A stretch of 64,000 nt of DNA from Anthoceros angustus (Eukaryota > Streptophyta > Anthocerotopsida > Anthocerotales > Anthocerotaceae): positions 434,001 through 498,000 of the forward strand of contig MU008156.1 in the NCBI GenBank assembly GCA_010909165.1. The letters are read 5' to 3'. The notes under the pieces were generated by a model that worked only from the letters and a program-made list of their open reading frames with translations, was not told where the DNA came from and made no database searches. Position 1 is the stretch's first letter, and every line of letters begins with the position of its first letter. Shown here piece after piece: positions 23,869-35,026 of the stretch. A program made the translations under genes and the position numbers.

Positions 23869-24052
23869 CCCCATGTGCGTTTGCAAAACATGTTCCTAAC
23901 CCTATCCCTCTCACAATGCGCACCCTACATGGCAGACTGACAGGAGAGTGTGATACACACATGGGCGGCATCACACATTCCATCAGAGGTGTTGTCTCAG
24001 GAAGACGAAAAGGGAATCAACCGCAAGAAACCTAAGGGATTTTTTATGCTGA
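23869..24052 (+). repeat. Dispersed direct repeat, copy 2 of 2
   Basis: The partner of 22395-22580, with the same landmarks in the same order. It follows DIR3 directly. Confidence 0.65.
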
Positions 24053-24267
24053 AAGGAGAACTTGCTGCAAACGGAAAGTGGCTTGCATCTGTGTAAATTG
24101 GGCCAGGATAGCACTTACAGGTTGCAAGCATGGTGGCGTCCTCTATACGAAATGGTATTGCGGATCAGAGCATCACGCATCTTGCAATTGGGTTGGCCGC
24201 TCTCATCATAAGTCCCGGAACCACGCACCGCGTGCAGCACTAGCACTCGACGAATGAGGCAACCTTG

Positions 24268-24360
24268 GCGGCAATTGCTGACCAGCAGCCCATGTAAGCG
24301 GCGTGCTCGGGCATCACCATCATACTCTCAACGTCTTCCGGTCGGATGAGTTGTATAAGA
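24268..24360 (+). promoter_or_regulatory. Conserved upstream block and TATA box of DIR4
   Basis: CTTGGCGGCAATTGCTGACC, GTAAGCGGCGTG and CATCACCATCATACT lead to TATAAGA at 24354-24360, 104 bp before the ATG. This parallels the DIR1 and DIR2 upstream blocks. Confidence 0.6.
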
Positions 24361-24463
24361 AGGGAGCAGTAAGGCGCTCCGCCCTCGTGCTAGCGCCCCG
24401 GTCCCAACTCCCATTTGCTAGACCACAGCTTCCGACTACCAGGCTCGCATCTCACCTCCGAGC

Positions 24464-25225
24464 ATGGCCACTTTAAAGCATGTGTGGGTCCGAGCCCTGG
24501 TCCTGGCCGCGTTCGTGGCATGCGTGCTCGCTGCCCATGGCAGCCCTGGGGACGTCGACGCCACGAACGAACCGGACAAGGTGAAGGGCAAGGGCAACAG
24601 CTCGCCCAAACCGAGCAAAGGCGCTCTCCCACCGCCGACACCACCGGGCAATGGCGCCGGCTCTGAGTCGAACGTCACCGCCTTCCTCAACGCCATCAAC
24701 GGTGGCGACGCGCTGGAGGCTCAGCCGACTTCCGTGTGCGTCACCTTCTTTCAGCAGTTTTTCAACGGGGCCGAGGTGCAGACGGTGCCGCCGGTGGGAC
24801 CCAACCTCTTCGGCCGGATCGACGCCTTCGAGGTGACTGCAACCAGGACGGTGGATCCCAACTCCCTCGTTATCGGAGTCGCCCGCGGGGTCCTCCTCTA
24901 CGATAGTCAGGAGTTCCCGGGCTATGAGAACAAGTGGACGCTGGTGTTCACCGACGAGAGCGGCCTCCCGGCCAACAGCAGCATCAACTTCGAGGGATTT
25001 CAGCCTGACACGGCCGTCTTCGCGCAGCCTTACAACTACTCGGTGGTGGGAGGAACCGGCGCTTTCGCCTGTGCTAGAGGAGTCGTTACCGAGTCCACAG
25101 TCTTTGTCAATGATACTCTGGAGACCGATGCGGACGTCGCCTGCATGGTCGTCGGCTGCGGCTTCGACCGGGCCAACGCCTTCTATCTCTTCTCCTCTGG
25201 GCCAACAGATAGCGCATATACATAG
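24464..25225 (+). CDS. DIR: Dirigent-like secreted protein with a Lys/Pro/Ser-rich linker (DIR4)
   Basis: Single intact exon of 253 aa. After a signal peptide (MATLKHVWVRALVLAAFVA) there is a low-complexity insert of roughly 45 residues, rich in Lys, Pro, Ser and Gly, that the three sister genes lack. A complete dirigent domain follows: RGVLLYDSQEF, ANSSINFEGF, VVGGTGAFACARGVVTES, and the terminal VGCGFDRANAFYLFSS shared by the family. The basic, Pro-rich linker could bind cell-wall pectin, by analogy with other basic wall proteins; that is inference. It is the last of the four-gene array, on the same strand. Confidence 0.82.
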   Translation: MATLKHVWVRALVLAAFVACVLAAHGSPGDVDATNEPDKVKGKGNSSPKPSKGALPPPTPPGNGAGSESNVTAFLNAINGGDALEAQPTSVCVTFFQQFFNGAEVQTVPPVGPNLFGRIDAFEVTATRTVDPNSLVIGVARGVLLYDSQEFPGYENKWTLVFTDESGLPANSSINFEGFQPDTAVFAQPYNYSVVGGTGAFACARGVVTESTVFVNDTLETDADVACMVVGCGFDRANAFYLFSSGPTDSAYT

Positions 25226-25618
25226 AATGCCCGTGTCTTGCATGTCATACCATACCAGTCGTGAAATGAGAGACCATAGATTGATAATAAGATTCAGAGG
25301 GATAAGTACGTTCGTATTTCGTAACGTTATGTTTCGAACGTTCGTCCAAAACTTGCTGAGCGATGAGCTTTAATCAGCACATGCATAGGTGAACAGGCCC
25401 GCTGGTTTTTCAAATTCATACCAGGGTCAATTTCAGTGTGAGGGAGTCACCCTTACCTGAGGCCTTTCCCCTAGGAAATTCAAGAGCTGGAAACACAACA
25501 ACGTTAATGGCATCGGGAAGCACAAAATCACGCAGACCTGGATCCTTGGAGAAGAAAGCGTCTGCTCACACTTTCCAAAACGCCACTCCTTGGGGTTTTC
25601 CAAGAAGCAGGACCTATT

Positions 25619-25790
25619 TGCATTGCTGACAGCTTGCAGATTAAACTTTGCAGGCTGTGCTGGCGGCCCCCACGGATTCCACACCGAATGTATAGCACGG
25701 GAGGCTGGATGGAATCTGTGGTGGGCAGGAAGCTCAAAGCAGCTGCAGACATACCTGAGTTGCCCTACCTTGAAACCCACAAATGGTGAG
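25619..25790 (+). pseudogene. Cytochrome P450 exon fragment
   Basis: One frame reads MESVVGRKLKAAADIPELPY, matching DSVVGKERLVTDADIPKLPY of the P450 at 27648-27710. It shares its upstream flank with the fragment at 22162. No other exons are present. Confidence 0.75.
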
Positions 25791-25841
25791 TTGTGGGGGA
25801 GACTTTTCCATGCTGTGGCAGTTTCCCTGCAAGCGCAACAT

Positions 25842-25971
25842 GTGGCTTGCAGGTGGACCGCATAGATGTGGCCCAATTGGCAATGCTTAGGGTGCCAACG
25901 AGGTATGTGGCTTGCAGGTGGACCACGTAGATGTGGCCCTGTTGGCAATGCTTAGGGTGCCAACGAGGTAT
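25842..25971 (+). repeat. Two tandem 65 bp units
   Basis: Units at 25842-25906 and 25907-25971 differ at only a few positions. Both contain GTGGCTTGCAGGTGGACC and end in GGTGCCAACGAGGTAT. Not associated with a recognised gene. Confidence 0.9.
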
Positions 25972-26281
25972 GTCCTTGACGACCTCGTGATCCGGATTAC
26001 CATACATGTATGAGACAACCGACTGTGCAAAACATCCTCAACCACTCGCACACAACTGCTTTGCAACAGCGTACATCTTTTGGAGCGGTACGGTACGGCA
26101 GAGGATATCGTCCTTCAACTGGGAGCCACCAGAGATGGTTCAGCGTCTGACGTCAGATTTATTCCGCCCTCTCATCCACGACTTCACTCTGACTCCCTAC
26201 GTGCTCTACTTGACAGCTTCCTTTCCCAAGCATATAAGAAAGCGAAAGTAGCATCAGTTTCTGAGTCTACCGCTTTCATCG

Positions 26282-28352
26282 ATGGCGTTCTGGATCCCAT
26301 GGCTTGCTCTCGCCATACTCGGCTTGGCCCTTGTTTGCGACTTTTGGAGAAGGAGAAGGGGGCCTCGGCTGCATTTGCCTCCAAGTCCTCCTGGCATTCC
26401 CGTACTGGGGAACCTGACCATATTCTCTGCCAGTTCCAAGGTGCCGCACCAGCATCTGGCGCTCCTTGCCAGGAGATATACTCCGCTCATGTTCCTGAAG
26501 CTGGGATCTGCCCCTTGCATCGTGGTGTCGTCGGCGGAGGTTGCCAGGATTGTTCTGAAAGATCAGGACCACATTTTTGCTTCCCGCCCACCATCTTCAG
26601 TAACTAAGATCCTGATGTACGGCACCAAAGGCATGGCATTTGCTCCATTCGGAGAGCATTGGCGGCTGGCAAGGTACGCAAGGTTGATCAAACTTTCATC
26701 AGAGTAATTGTACATCATGGTGTCTTCGCTTGTTTTGGGTTGGTTAGCAGTGCGAATTGCACGTTCGACGCAGGAAAATCACAGCAATGGAGCTTATGAC
26801 TCAGGAAAAAGTACCCCGCGTGCGAAACGCAGAAACATCAGCCTTGCTTGCCGCCTTTTACAGTCTTGCAAGTGGCAACAAAGGGGCCCCGGTCAGGACG
26901 CGCGTCTTCTTCAGCATGCTTTCGTTCAACGTGATCACACAACTATGTTTCAGCAAGCGTTTCTTTACTTTCGAAGGAGGGCCTGCATCTGCGACCAGTG
27001 CATCAGAGAAGCCTGACTCCAATGACGTGAGCTAACTACCCTTCCAGATTGCGAGAATGCGGATGGCATCGATCATTTCACATACTATATCAGTGCCTTG
27101 GATAACTCTGGGGGAGAAATCGTCTATTTATTCTTCAGGAACATCAGGCAAGGGAATCCATAGAACTGATTAGGGAGTTCTTCGAGCTTCTCCAAGTGCA
27201 GCTCATAGGGGACTACATTCCGTACCTGTCTTTCCTGGACAGGCATATCAAGAACAGGATGATCAGGATCAGCACGCGATTTGACAACTTTCTGAACGAA
27301 ATCTTGGCAGATCACAGGAAGCACCCTGAGGAAAAAAACCCCGACTTCCTCGATGTTCTGCTCAGGCTTCCAGCGGAAGATGCGTCCACGAGTATCGATG
27401 AAACATCCTGCAAATCCCTCTGCATGGTACTGCGCACTGTCTGGAACCTCCTTCACCATGCATGTCTGACATTCGTACAGACCTACGTATACACGAAAGT
27501 AGTTCTGAGCTCCATCCTTGCTTGCTTGCTTGCCAACAGGATATGCTGCTGGCCGCGACTGAGAGCACGGCCAATATTCTGGAATGGACCATTGCAGAGA
27601 TAATCCGGCATCCTGAGGTGGCATCAAAGCTTCAGGCCGAAATGGACTCTGTGGTGGGGAAGGAGCGGCTGGTGACAGATGCGGACATCCCCAAGCTGCC
27701 ATACTTCCAAGCTACGGTGAAAGAGGTATTCCGGATGCACCCTGCCGGAGCTTTCCTAATCCCCCACATGTCCACTGAGCAGACCACGGTGATGGGGTAT
27801 GACATCCCCGCCAACACCATAGTGTTTGTGAACGTCTGGGCTATCGGCCGAGACCCTGATGCATGGGACGAGCCCGAACAGTTCCGCCCCGAGAGATTCC
27901 TTGAGAGGTGATGTACTGAATCCATCTTCCCCGCCTTGAGCACTTCCGTTCAAGATTGTCTAAAATTATAGCAAGGGCTGGTACTGAGCACTGAGCTAAT
28001 GTCTGTGATTCGGAAAAGGATTTCTTGCTTACTGATCCGTTGTTGACTCATCTGGGCTGGTTGGTGAAATGCCTGCAGGCCTGATATCGATGTTAAAGGA
28101 CAACACTTCCAACTGCTGCCGTTCGGGGCCGGACGACGACGGTGCCCAGGCACTGTTGTGGGTCTCAACCAAGTGCATCATGTTGCGGCCAGACTGATTC
28201 AAGCTTTTGAATGGTCCCCTCCCCCAGGCATGAAACCTCTGGATGTGGACATTGAGGAAATATCCGGCCTCTCACTCGTCCGAGCCCATCCACTGGAAGC
28301 TGTTCCAACTCCCAGGCTTTCGGCTCACCTCTACCAGACACCGTTTCTTTAA
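26282..28352 (+). CDS. Cytochrome P450, CYP71-clan-like
   Basis: Five exons (26282-26673, 26774-27026, 27139-27426, 27540-27907, 28079-28352) give 524 aa with matching phases. An N-terminal ER anchor (WIPWLALAILGLALVCDFW) and basic stop-transfer precede the Pro-rich hinge LPPSPPGIPVLGNL. Helix C is FGEHWRLARK. The I-helix reads LLAATEST near residues 314-321, with Ala where Gly is usual. ExxR is EVFR near 373-376, PERF near 428-431, and the heme loop is FGAGRRRCPG with the Cys ligand near 456. These mark an ER-bound A-type monooxygenase; the substrate is not inferable. I placed the acceptor at 26773 because it restores the conserved WRLARKITAMEL segment. Exon 3's end at 27426 is the least certain junction. 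Relics at 22.2, 25.6 and 32.0 kb show that this gene was repeatedly copied locally. Confidence 0.87.
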
Positions 28353-29460
28353 AACTGCAGGGCCCTCGGAGCTCTTGGCTGTTAGGTTGTTGGTATATGG
28401 TAAAAGAAACACCGTACTTCAGGTCACCAGTATTGCAGATAAATGACACTCCAATCTACACTACCCTGTTATAGAAGAAACTTTAAAATATACATACTTT
28501 AATCTGTTTATATAGCTAATCTCATATGATCCTAGACTTTATTTTTAATAGATTTATATAAAAATAATATTCATAAATTATCAGAACTATCTTATAATAG
28601 AATTTATATCTTATACTGTTAAATAATATAGGGTTAAATAACATATAAATTATATGATTAAAATATTAAAAGTATTTAAAAATGTCTTCCGATCTCCAAA
28701 CGATATGATGATCATTCTGTTCAGATGCAATGAACCAAATGAAGATCATTATTTTCAGATTCAATGAACTATATGATGATCATTATATTCATATCCAATG
28801 AATGGTTTTCTTTACATTTCTAACAAATAGGATATCGCTTCAATCTTTTAGTATGTTTTCACCATATACTAGTGCTGTCTTAACTCATCCTCTCTAATAA
28901 GAAAACAAAATCATTCCAACTTCTTCACCACACATGTTTTAGAATGTCCATTGCAAATCAACAATTATAGGCTAAATATTCTCAAGCAATCCCAAGGTTG
29001 CACAAGATACTATGTTATATATAATAACAATAAGATATTACTATCAAACAGTGGGACTAAACAGCAAGCAACAAAGTTTAAAGTTCACCCCGATGAACAC
29101 AGTTCACTTTCACTTCTGATAAGCATATTCAATTGCACTCTTATACAAGTCCTTCACATCTTGTGAGTTGAACCTCCATCTACAATAAGATCCTGCAGAA
29201 TATCCAAATTTATGAGCATATTCTCTCACAGAATTTATGAATATCTTCTCTTTCACAAATATAAAATTTATTACGTATAATATCTCTTTATTATTAAATA
29301 AATAAATAAATATTTTATCACTAACCTTGTCTAAAGAAACCAATTGATGGAGGTGGGCGCGTGTGGATCTGGGCTTTATTTTGTGGACTTGCTTAAAACG
29401 GAAAGAGAAGCGTCCACGATTCGATTACACACGTGTGGTGACGTAGAATGAGATAAATAT
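28353..29460. other. AT-rich spacer
   Basis: Strongly AT-rich with no credible coding frame. It contains the 34 bp repeat listed next; otherwise nothing is recognised. Confidence 0.4.
28705..28805 (+). repeat. Three tandem 34 bp units
   Basis: Each unit runs ATGA(T/A)GATCATT, then TTCA, then CAATGAA. Units at 28705-28738, 28739-28772 and 28773-28805 are imperfect. Confidence 0.8.
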
Positions 29461-29672
29461 TCGCCTGATGTTTTGGGGAAATGAAGCAAGAACTGGTTTA
29501 CCCGGGAAGTGTCCCGGGATTAGAAAGCGGCAGGCAAGGGCGGCGGGAGCTTCCGGGGCCAGCAGCGCAGGCAGTGGTCGGGAAGGATCTGGCAGCTGGG
29601 AATGGAGCCGCCAGGAGCCGGGGGGCAGAGCTGGAGCAAACGTAGTATAATTGCAGGCCCATTTCCTCGGCT

Positions 29673-29987
29673 ATGGCATTGAGTTCCCAGCTCCAGCAAC
29701 AACAGCAACAGCAACAGCAGCGCGGCTTGAGCTCGTTCCAGCAGCGCAGGTTGCAAGCCCCGAGGCCCTCCAGGCTCTCCAGGCTCCCGCCCCCGCAGCG
29801 CCACTTCGATCTGGGCGCTGCCTTGCTCACCAATCTCCTGCTCCTCCTCGGCCTGCTCTGCCTCACGCTCCTGCCCGCCGCGCTCTTCCTGACCAAAGGC
29901 AATCCTGGCCGGGACCTCGACCGCCCGACCCTCCTCCGCTTTCTTTGCCCGGCCCCGCAAGCAGGGGCAGACCATGGCTGGGACTGA
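29673..29987 (+). other. Possible upstream ORF overlapping pirin 1
   Basis: A 104-codon frame starts with MALSSQL and a glutamine run (CAG/CAA microsatellite, 29690-29720). It contains a strongly hydrophobic stretch (LLTNLLLLLGLLCLTLLP) and stops 13 bases inside the pirin start at 29974, in another frame. The matching region before pirin 2 keeps the CAG repeat but not this frame, so it is probably not a conserved protein. If it lies on the mRNA it could depress pirin translation. Confidence 0.3.
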
Positions 29988-31471
29988 GTCCAGCGTCGCC
30001 GGCTCTGGGGCCGGCGTGCCCTTCGCCAAGCCGCGCTCTGTGGCCAGGAAGCTGCGGTCTGTGGAGCAGGCGGAAGGCGTGGGCGCCACAGTCAGGCGCA
30101 GCATTGGCAGGTGAGTTGGGTGCCCGGAAGCTTTTCAGATGCCGTCATTTCTGGGTTGTGGTTGATGGGTTGTGGTGGGCTGTTCGCAGGCCTGAGGTGA
30201 AGCAGTTGGATCCGTTTCTCATGCTCGACTATGTTACCAGTAAGAAGAGGAAGGAGGAAGGGTGTCAAATTGTGAATTGGGAAGTTCAGTGTGTGGTGTG
30301 CTTGCCTGGAACTTGACACCTTGTTTCTGGCAGTTTCTCTTCCTGCGGGCTTTCCGGACCATCCGCATCGGGGTATGTATGGCTGTACGTTGTAGTTGTT
30401 TTCTGTGGTGCTGGTACTTCGAATTGGTGGCCTCCTTCTCACAGCTTCCTGGGAAATTGCAGGATTTGAGACAGTCACTTATGTGTTAGAGGTATGGAGT
30501 CTCTAGACTGCGAATGATGTTGGTGACAGTGGTAATTGCTTCCGTGGCCCAGCTGAAATGTTTACCTTTTCGAAATCGTAATCTTCGCAGGGTGCTGTTA
30601 CGCATGAAGACTTTGCAGGCCACAAGGGTACCATCAAGGCTGGTGACTTGCAGGTATGTCCATTTCATGGACTTGCCGTATGGAAGCATCTTGACGGATG
30701 AGCAGGTTGAGAAAGAAGAAAATGTTGTATTGCAGCAATTTTCATCTCAGTCCGGACACACCTGGTGTGTTGCAGTGGATGACAGCAGGAAGAGGCATCG
30801 TCCATTCCGAAATGCCCGCCACAACTGGGGTCCAGCGTGCTCTGCAGCTTTGGGTTAATTTACCTTCAAAAGACAAGATGTACGTTCTCCTTTCCCCTGT
30901 GCTGGAGCAGGCAAATATGCTTCTTCTGGTGTCTAAAATGTGATAAAAAACTGTCAAAACGGGTTGCTCCAGGATCGAGCCTGCCTACCAGGAACTGGAA
31001 TCTAAGGATGTCCGAGAAGCAGAGAAAGATGGTGTGAAGGTCAGGGTAATCGCAGGGGTGTCTCTGGGTGTGAAATCACAGGTGTACACTCGGACTCCAA
31101 CCATGTTTCTGGATTTCACTTTACAGCCTGGAGCAACGGTACATCAGCCCATTCCTGCTGGCTGGAACGCCTTCTCCTACACCCTGGAAGGGCAGACGAC
31201 GTTCGGATGTTCGTCGGATGTAACCACGGTGGATGCTCACTACACGGTACTCTTCAGCATGGGAGATGGTCTTGTCATCTCCAACCAGTCTGACAAGCCC
31301 AGTCGGTTTCTGCTGATAGCTGGACAGCCCTTGAACGAGCCTATCGTGCAGTACGGTCCATTCGTGATGAACACGCAGCAGCAGATCTTTGAGGCTATCC
31401 AAGATTTCCAGAATCACCGAAATGGCTTTGAGAGGGCACGGACATGGGTGTCGGATGCTGTCAGGGGTTGA
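29974..31471 (+). CDS. PRN: Pirin-family cupin protein (pirin 1)
   Basis: Seven exons (29974-30110, 30190-30239, 30334-30372, 30463-30491, 30591-30653, 30776-30879, 30973-31471) give 306 aa with consistent phases. The metal-site signature is present: [20 protein letters not shown] (His72, His74) and [11 protein letters not shown] (His116, Glu118), the four ligands expected of pirins. A second cupin domain follows with [13 protein letters not shown]. Pirins are Fe-binding nuclear or cytosolic proteins; some bacterial and human members degrade quercetin, and plant PRN1 interacts with a G-protein alpha subunit. Which role applies here is unknown. The start at 29974 puts a short Ser/Ala-rich lead before the conserved [14 protein letters not shown]. 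It heads the array of pirin + PPO units. Confidence 0.9.
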
Positions 31472-31534
31472 TGTGGTTTCTCACTCTTCTGCAGCATTAT
31501 TTAGATAGACAAGGAAGGGAAGAACTTTGTGGGG

Positions 31535-31728
31535 TGTGTGATGAGACTGGCTGAGGGTAAGATCCTTACCATGTAAAGTAATAGGTGTGTGAGACTTTCT
31601 GAGGGTAAGATCCTTGCCATGTAAAGGAGCAGGTGTGTGAGACTTTCTGAGGGTAAGATCGTTACCATGTAGAGCAGCAGGTGTGTGAGACTTTCTGAGG
31701 GGAAGTCTTTCCGTGTAAAGTAGCGATT
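31535..31728 (+). repeat. Four tandem ~48 bp units after pirin 1
   Basis: Units share GTGTGTGAGACTTTCTGAGG, then GTAAGATCCTTACCATGTA. The last is diverged. A single related unit lies after pirin 2 near 35130-35165, so expansion happened in copy 1 only. It probably sits in the 3' untranslated region or just beyond. Confidence 0.85.
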
Positions 31729-32010
31729 TTAACCCTAAAGGGCGAAGCCTGTTTTCTGGGTTTTGGGCTGAATTTCAATAATTTAGGCATTATCTAAACG
31801 CAAGAAAATCGGGTGACCTTGTTTTCACTCCCTCAACTACCATCATGCCCACAATTACCATCATGCAGAGTTGCATTGGCTCATCCGTTTCTTAGAAAGA
31901 CAGGATCTCATACGCACCTTCCTCAAATTTCCAAAGCGCTGTGGCACTCCATGCTCACGGTGAGACGGGAGAGCATTTCACTCGGAACAAATTGTCTGTT
32001 GGTTCTTCAC

Positions 32011-33018
32011 GAACAGCAGGCAAGGGAATTCGTAGAAGTGATACGAGAGATCTTCGAGCTTCTCCAAGTGCATCTCATAGGGGACTACATTCCGTACCTG
32101 TCTTTCCTGGACAGGCATACCAAGAACAGGATGATCAGGATCAGGATCAGCAACCGATTCTACAACTTCCTAACCAGATCAGCAAGCGATTCTACAACTT
32201 CCTAAGCAAAGTCTTGGTAGATCACAAACAACACCCTAAGGAAAAGAAACCCAACTTCCTCGATGTTCTTCTCAAGCTTCCAGCGGAAGATGGGTCCACG
32301 AGTATAGATGAAACATTCTGCTCGTGGACTAGCCCGTGAAACAAAGCCCTCTGCACGGTATTGACCACTGCCTGGAACCCCCTTTACCATCACTGACATG
32401 CATCCAGACCGAATGCACGAAACTACTGAGCTCCATTCTTCCTTTCTTGCAAGCAGGATATACTGCTGGCCGCGACTGAGAGCACAGCCAATATTCTGGA
32501 ATGGACCATTTCAGAAATAATCCGGCATCCTGAGGTGGCATCAAAGCTTCAGTCCGAAATGGACTCTGTGGTGGGAACGGAGCGGCTGGTACAGATGCGG
32601 ACATCCCCAAGCTGCCATACTTCCAGGCTATGATGAAAGAGGTACTCCGGGTGCACTCTCCCGGAGCTTTCTTGGTCCCCCACATGTCCACTGAGCAGAC
32701 CACGGTGATGGGGTATGGCATCCCTCCCAACACCACAGTGTTTGTCAACGTCTGGGCTATTGGCCGAGACCCTGATGCATGGGACGAGCCCGAACAGTTC
32801 CGCCCCGAGAGGTTCCTTGATAGGTCATTATACTGAACCCATTTTTCCTGCCTCCAGCACCTCCGATCAAGATTGTTTAGAATGACACAGAGGGCTGCTT
32901 CTGCTGTGCTGATGTCTGTGATCTTGACAAGGATTCTTGCTACTGAACCCTTGTTGACCCTGGATGCATCTGGGCTTGTTGTTGAAGTACATGCAGGCCT
33001 GATATCGATGTTAAAAGC
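32011..33018 (+). pseudogene. Truncated P450 pseudogene
   Basis: It matches exons 3 and 4 and the first few codons of exon 5 of the P450 at 26.3 kb, in order. Exons 1-2 and the heme-binding loop are missing, because the sequence breaks off after RPDIDVK at about 33018. Further lesions are visible: the acceptor before exon 3 reads CAC instead of CAG; a 32 bp tandem duplication (32146-32177 and 32178-32209) shifts the frame; and one base is lost near 32591 (TGGTACAG against TGGTGACAG). Intact remnants include DILLAATEST and PEQFRPERFLDR. The break is immediately followed by sequence homologous to the pirin 1 upstream region, showing that the P450 and pirin blocks were joined by rearrangement. 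Confidence 0.9.
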
Positions 33019-33554
33019 AGTTCCAAACTGAGAATGGGATAAAATGAAACAAGTAGTAATTGCCTGCGAAGTGTCCCTGGGCCTGGATTATTAGAACGTG
33101 GCAGGAAAGGGGGGCGGGAGCTTCCGGGGCCAGCCGGGCACACGAAACGCCCAGTGGTAGGGAAGGATCCGGCAGCTGTGAAATGGAGCTGCCAGGAGGT
33201 GAGGGGACCCGCAGGAGATGCAGTATAAGAGCAGCCCCATTTTTTTGGGCCATCGCACTGACTTCCAGCAATAGCATCAACAGGAACAGCAACAACAGCC
33301 TCAACAGCAACAGCAACAGCAACAGCAGCGCAGGTTGAGCTCGTTCTAGCAGCGCAGGTTGCAGGCTCCGAGGCCATCCAGGCTGACCAGGCTCCCGCCC
33401 GTGGAGCGCCACTTTGATCTGAGCGCTGTCCTGCTCACCAATCTCCTGCCTCATGCTCCTAAGCAAAGCCAATTTCTTGGCCGGGTACTCGACCGCTCGG
33501 CTCACGCGACCCTCCTCCGCCTTCTTGACCCGGCCCCGCAGGCAGGGACTGACC

Positions 33555-35026
33555 ATGGCTGGGACTGAGTCCAGCGTGCCCTTCGCCAAGCCGCGCTCGG
33601 TGGCCAGGAAGCTGCGGTCTGTGGAGCAGGCGGAAGGCGTGGGCGCCACAGTCAGGCGCAGCATTGGCAGGTGAGTTGGGTGTGGAAGCTTCTCTGATGC
33701 CGTGGTTCTGGGTTGGCGTGTTGGGTTGTGGATGATGGATTGTGGTGGGCTGTTTGCAGGCCTGAGGTGAAGCAGCTGGATCCGTTTCTCATGCTCGACT
33801 ATGCTAGCAGTAAGAAGAAGAAGAAGAATGTTGTGGAATTGTGAGTTGGAAACTGAGTGTTTTGGGTTGTCTGAAACTTGATGCCTTGTTTCTGGCAGTT
33901 TCTCCTCCTGCGGGCTTTCCGGACCATCCACATCGGGGTATGTATGTCTGTCCGTTGTCGTTGTTTTCTTTGGTGCTGCTGCCTCGGGTTGTTGGCCTCC
34001 GTCTCACAGCTTCCTCGGAAATTGCAGGATTTGAGACCGTCACTTATGTGTTAGAGGTATGGCGTCTCTGCAAATTATGTTTGTAAAAGTGGTGTTTGGC
34101 TATGTTGTGCAGCTGAAAGATTTAGCTCTCGAAATCGTTATCTTTGCAGGGTGCTGTTACGCATGAAGATTTTGCAGGCCACAAGGGTACCATCAGAGCT
34201 GGTGACTTGCAGGTAAGTCCATTCCATGGGCCTGCCTTACGGAAGATATCTTGAAGGATGAGCACATTTTAGAACGAAAAAGATGTTGGAATGCAGCAAT
34301 TTTCATCGTAGTTCGGACTCCCCTGGTGTGTTGCAGTGGATGACAGCAGGAAGAGGCATCGTCCATTCTGAAATGCCTGCCACAAATGGGGTCCAACGTG
34401 CTCTGCAGCTTTGGGTTAACTTACCTTCAAAAGACAAGATGTACGTTCTCCCTTCCCCTGTGCTGGAGCAGTCAAGTATGCTTCTTCTGGTGACCAGTGA
34501 TAAAACTGCCAAAACGGGTTATTGCAGGATCGAGCCTGCATACCAGGAACTGGAATCTAAGGATATTAGAGAAGCAGAGAAAGATGGTGTGAAAGTCAGG
34601 GTAATCGCAGGAGAATCTCTGGGCGTGAAATCACAGGTGTACACTCGGACTCCGACCATGTTTCTGGATTTCACCTTACAGCCTGGAGCTACGGTACATC
34701 AGCCCATTCCTGCTGGCTGGAACGCCTTCTCCTACACCTTGGAAGGCCAGACGACATTCGGAAGTTCGCCGGATGTAACCACAGTGGATGCTCATTACAC
34801 CGTACTCTTCAACATGGGAGATGGCCTTGTCATCTCAAACCGGGCGGACAAGCCCAGTCGGTTTCTGCTCATAGCTGGACAACCCTTGAACGAACCTGTT
34901 GCGCAGTACGGTCCATTCGTGATGAACACGCAGCAGGAGATACTTGAGGCCATCCAGGATTACCAGAACCACCGAAATGGCTTTGAGAGGGCACGGACAT
35001 GGGTATCGGACGCAGTCAGGGGCTAA
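33555..35026 (+). CDS. PRN: Pirin-family cupin protein (pirin 2)
   Basis: Seven exons (33555-33670, 33760-33809, 33899-33937, 34028-34056, 34150-34212, 34337-34440, 34528-35026) give 299 aa. The exon plan is identical to pirin 1, with seven residues missing near the N-terminus. Metal ligands correspond to His65 and His67 (DHPHRG) and His109 and Glu111 (IVHSE). Synonymous and a few conservative differences, such as YAS for YVT, separate it from pirin 1, and all splice sites are intact, so both copies appear functional. A CAG-repeat leader (about 33290-33330) is shared with pirin 1. PPO2 lies directly downstream, giving the pirin + PPO order that recurs across the array. Confidence 0.9.

Noticed and set aside
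24473-25243. 256-codon minus-strand open frame opposite DIR4
   Set aside because: It mirrors the DIR4 coding frame, as similar antisense frames do opposite DIR1 and DIR2, and reads as low-complexity His/Arg/Gly-rich sequence.
29651-30316. A 221-codon Ala/Pro-rich frame over the pirin 1 leader
   Set aside because: It reads the pirin exon in a wrong frame and runs through its splice sites; composition reflects GC-rich DNA.
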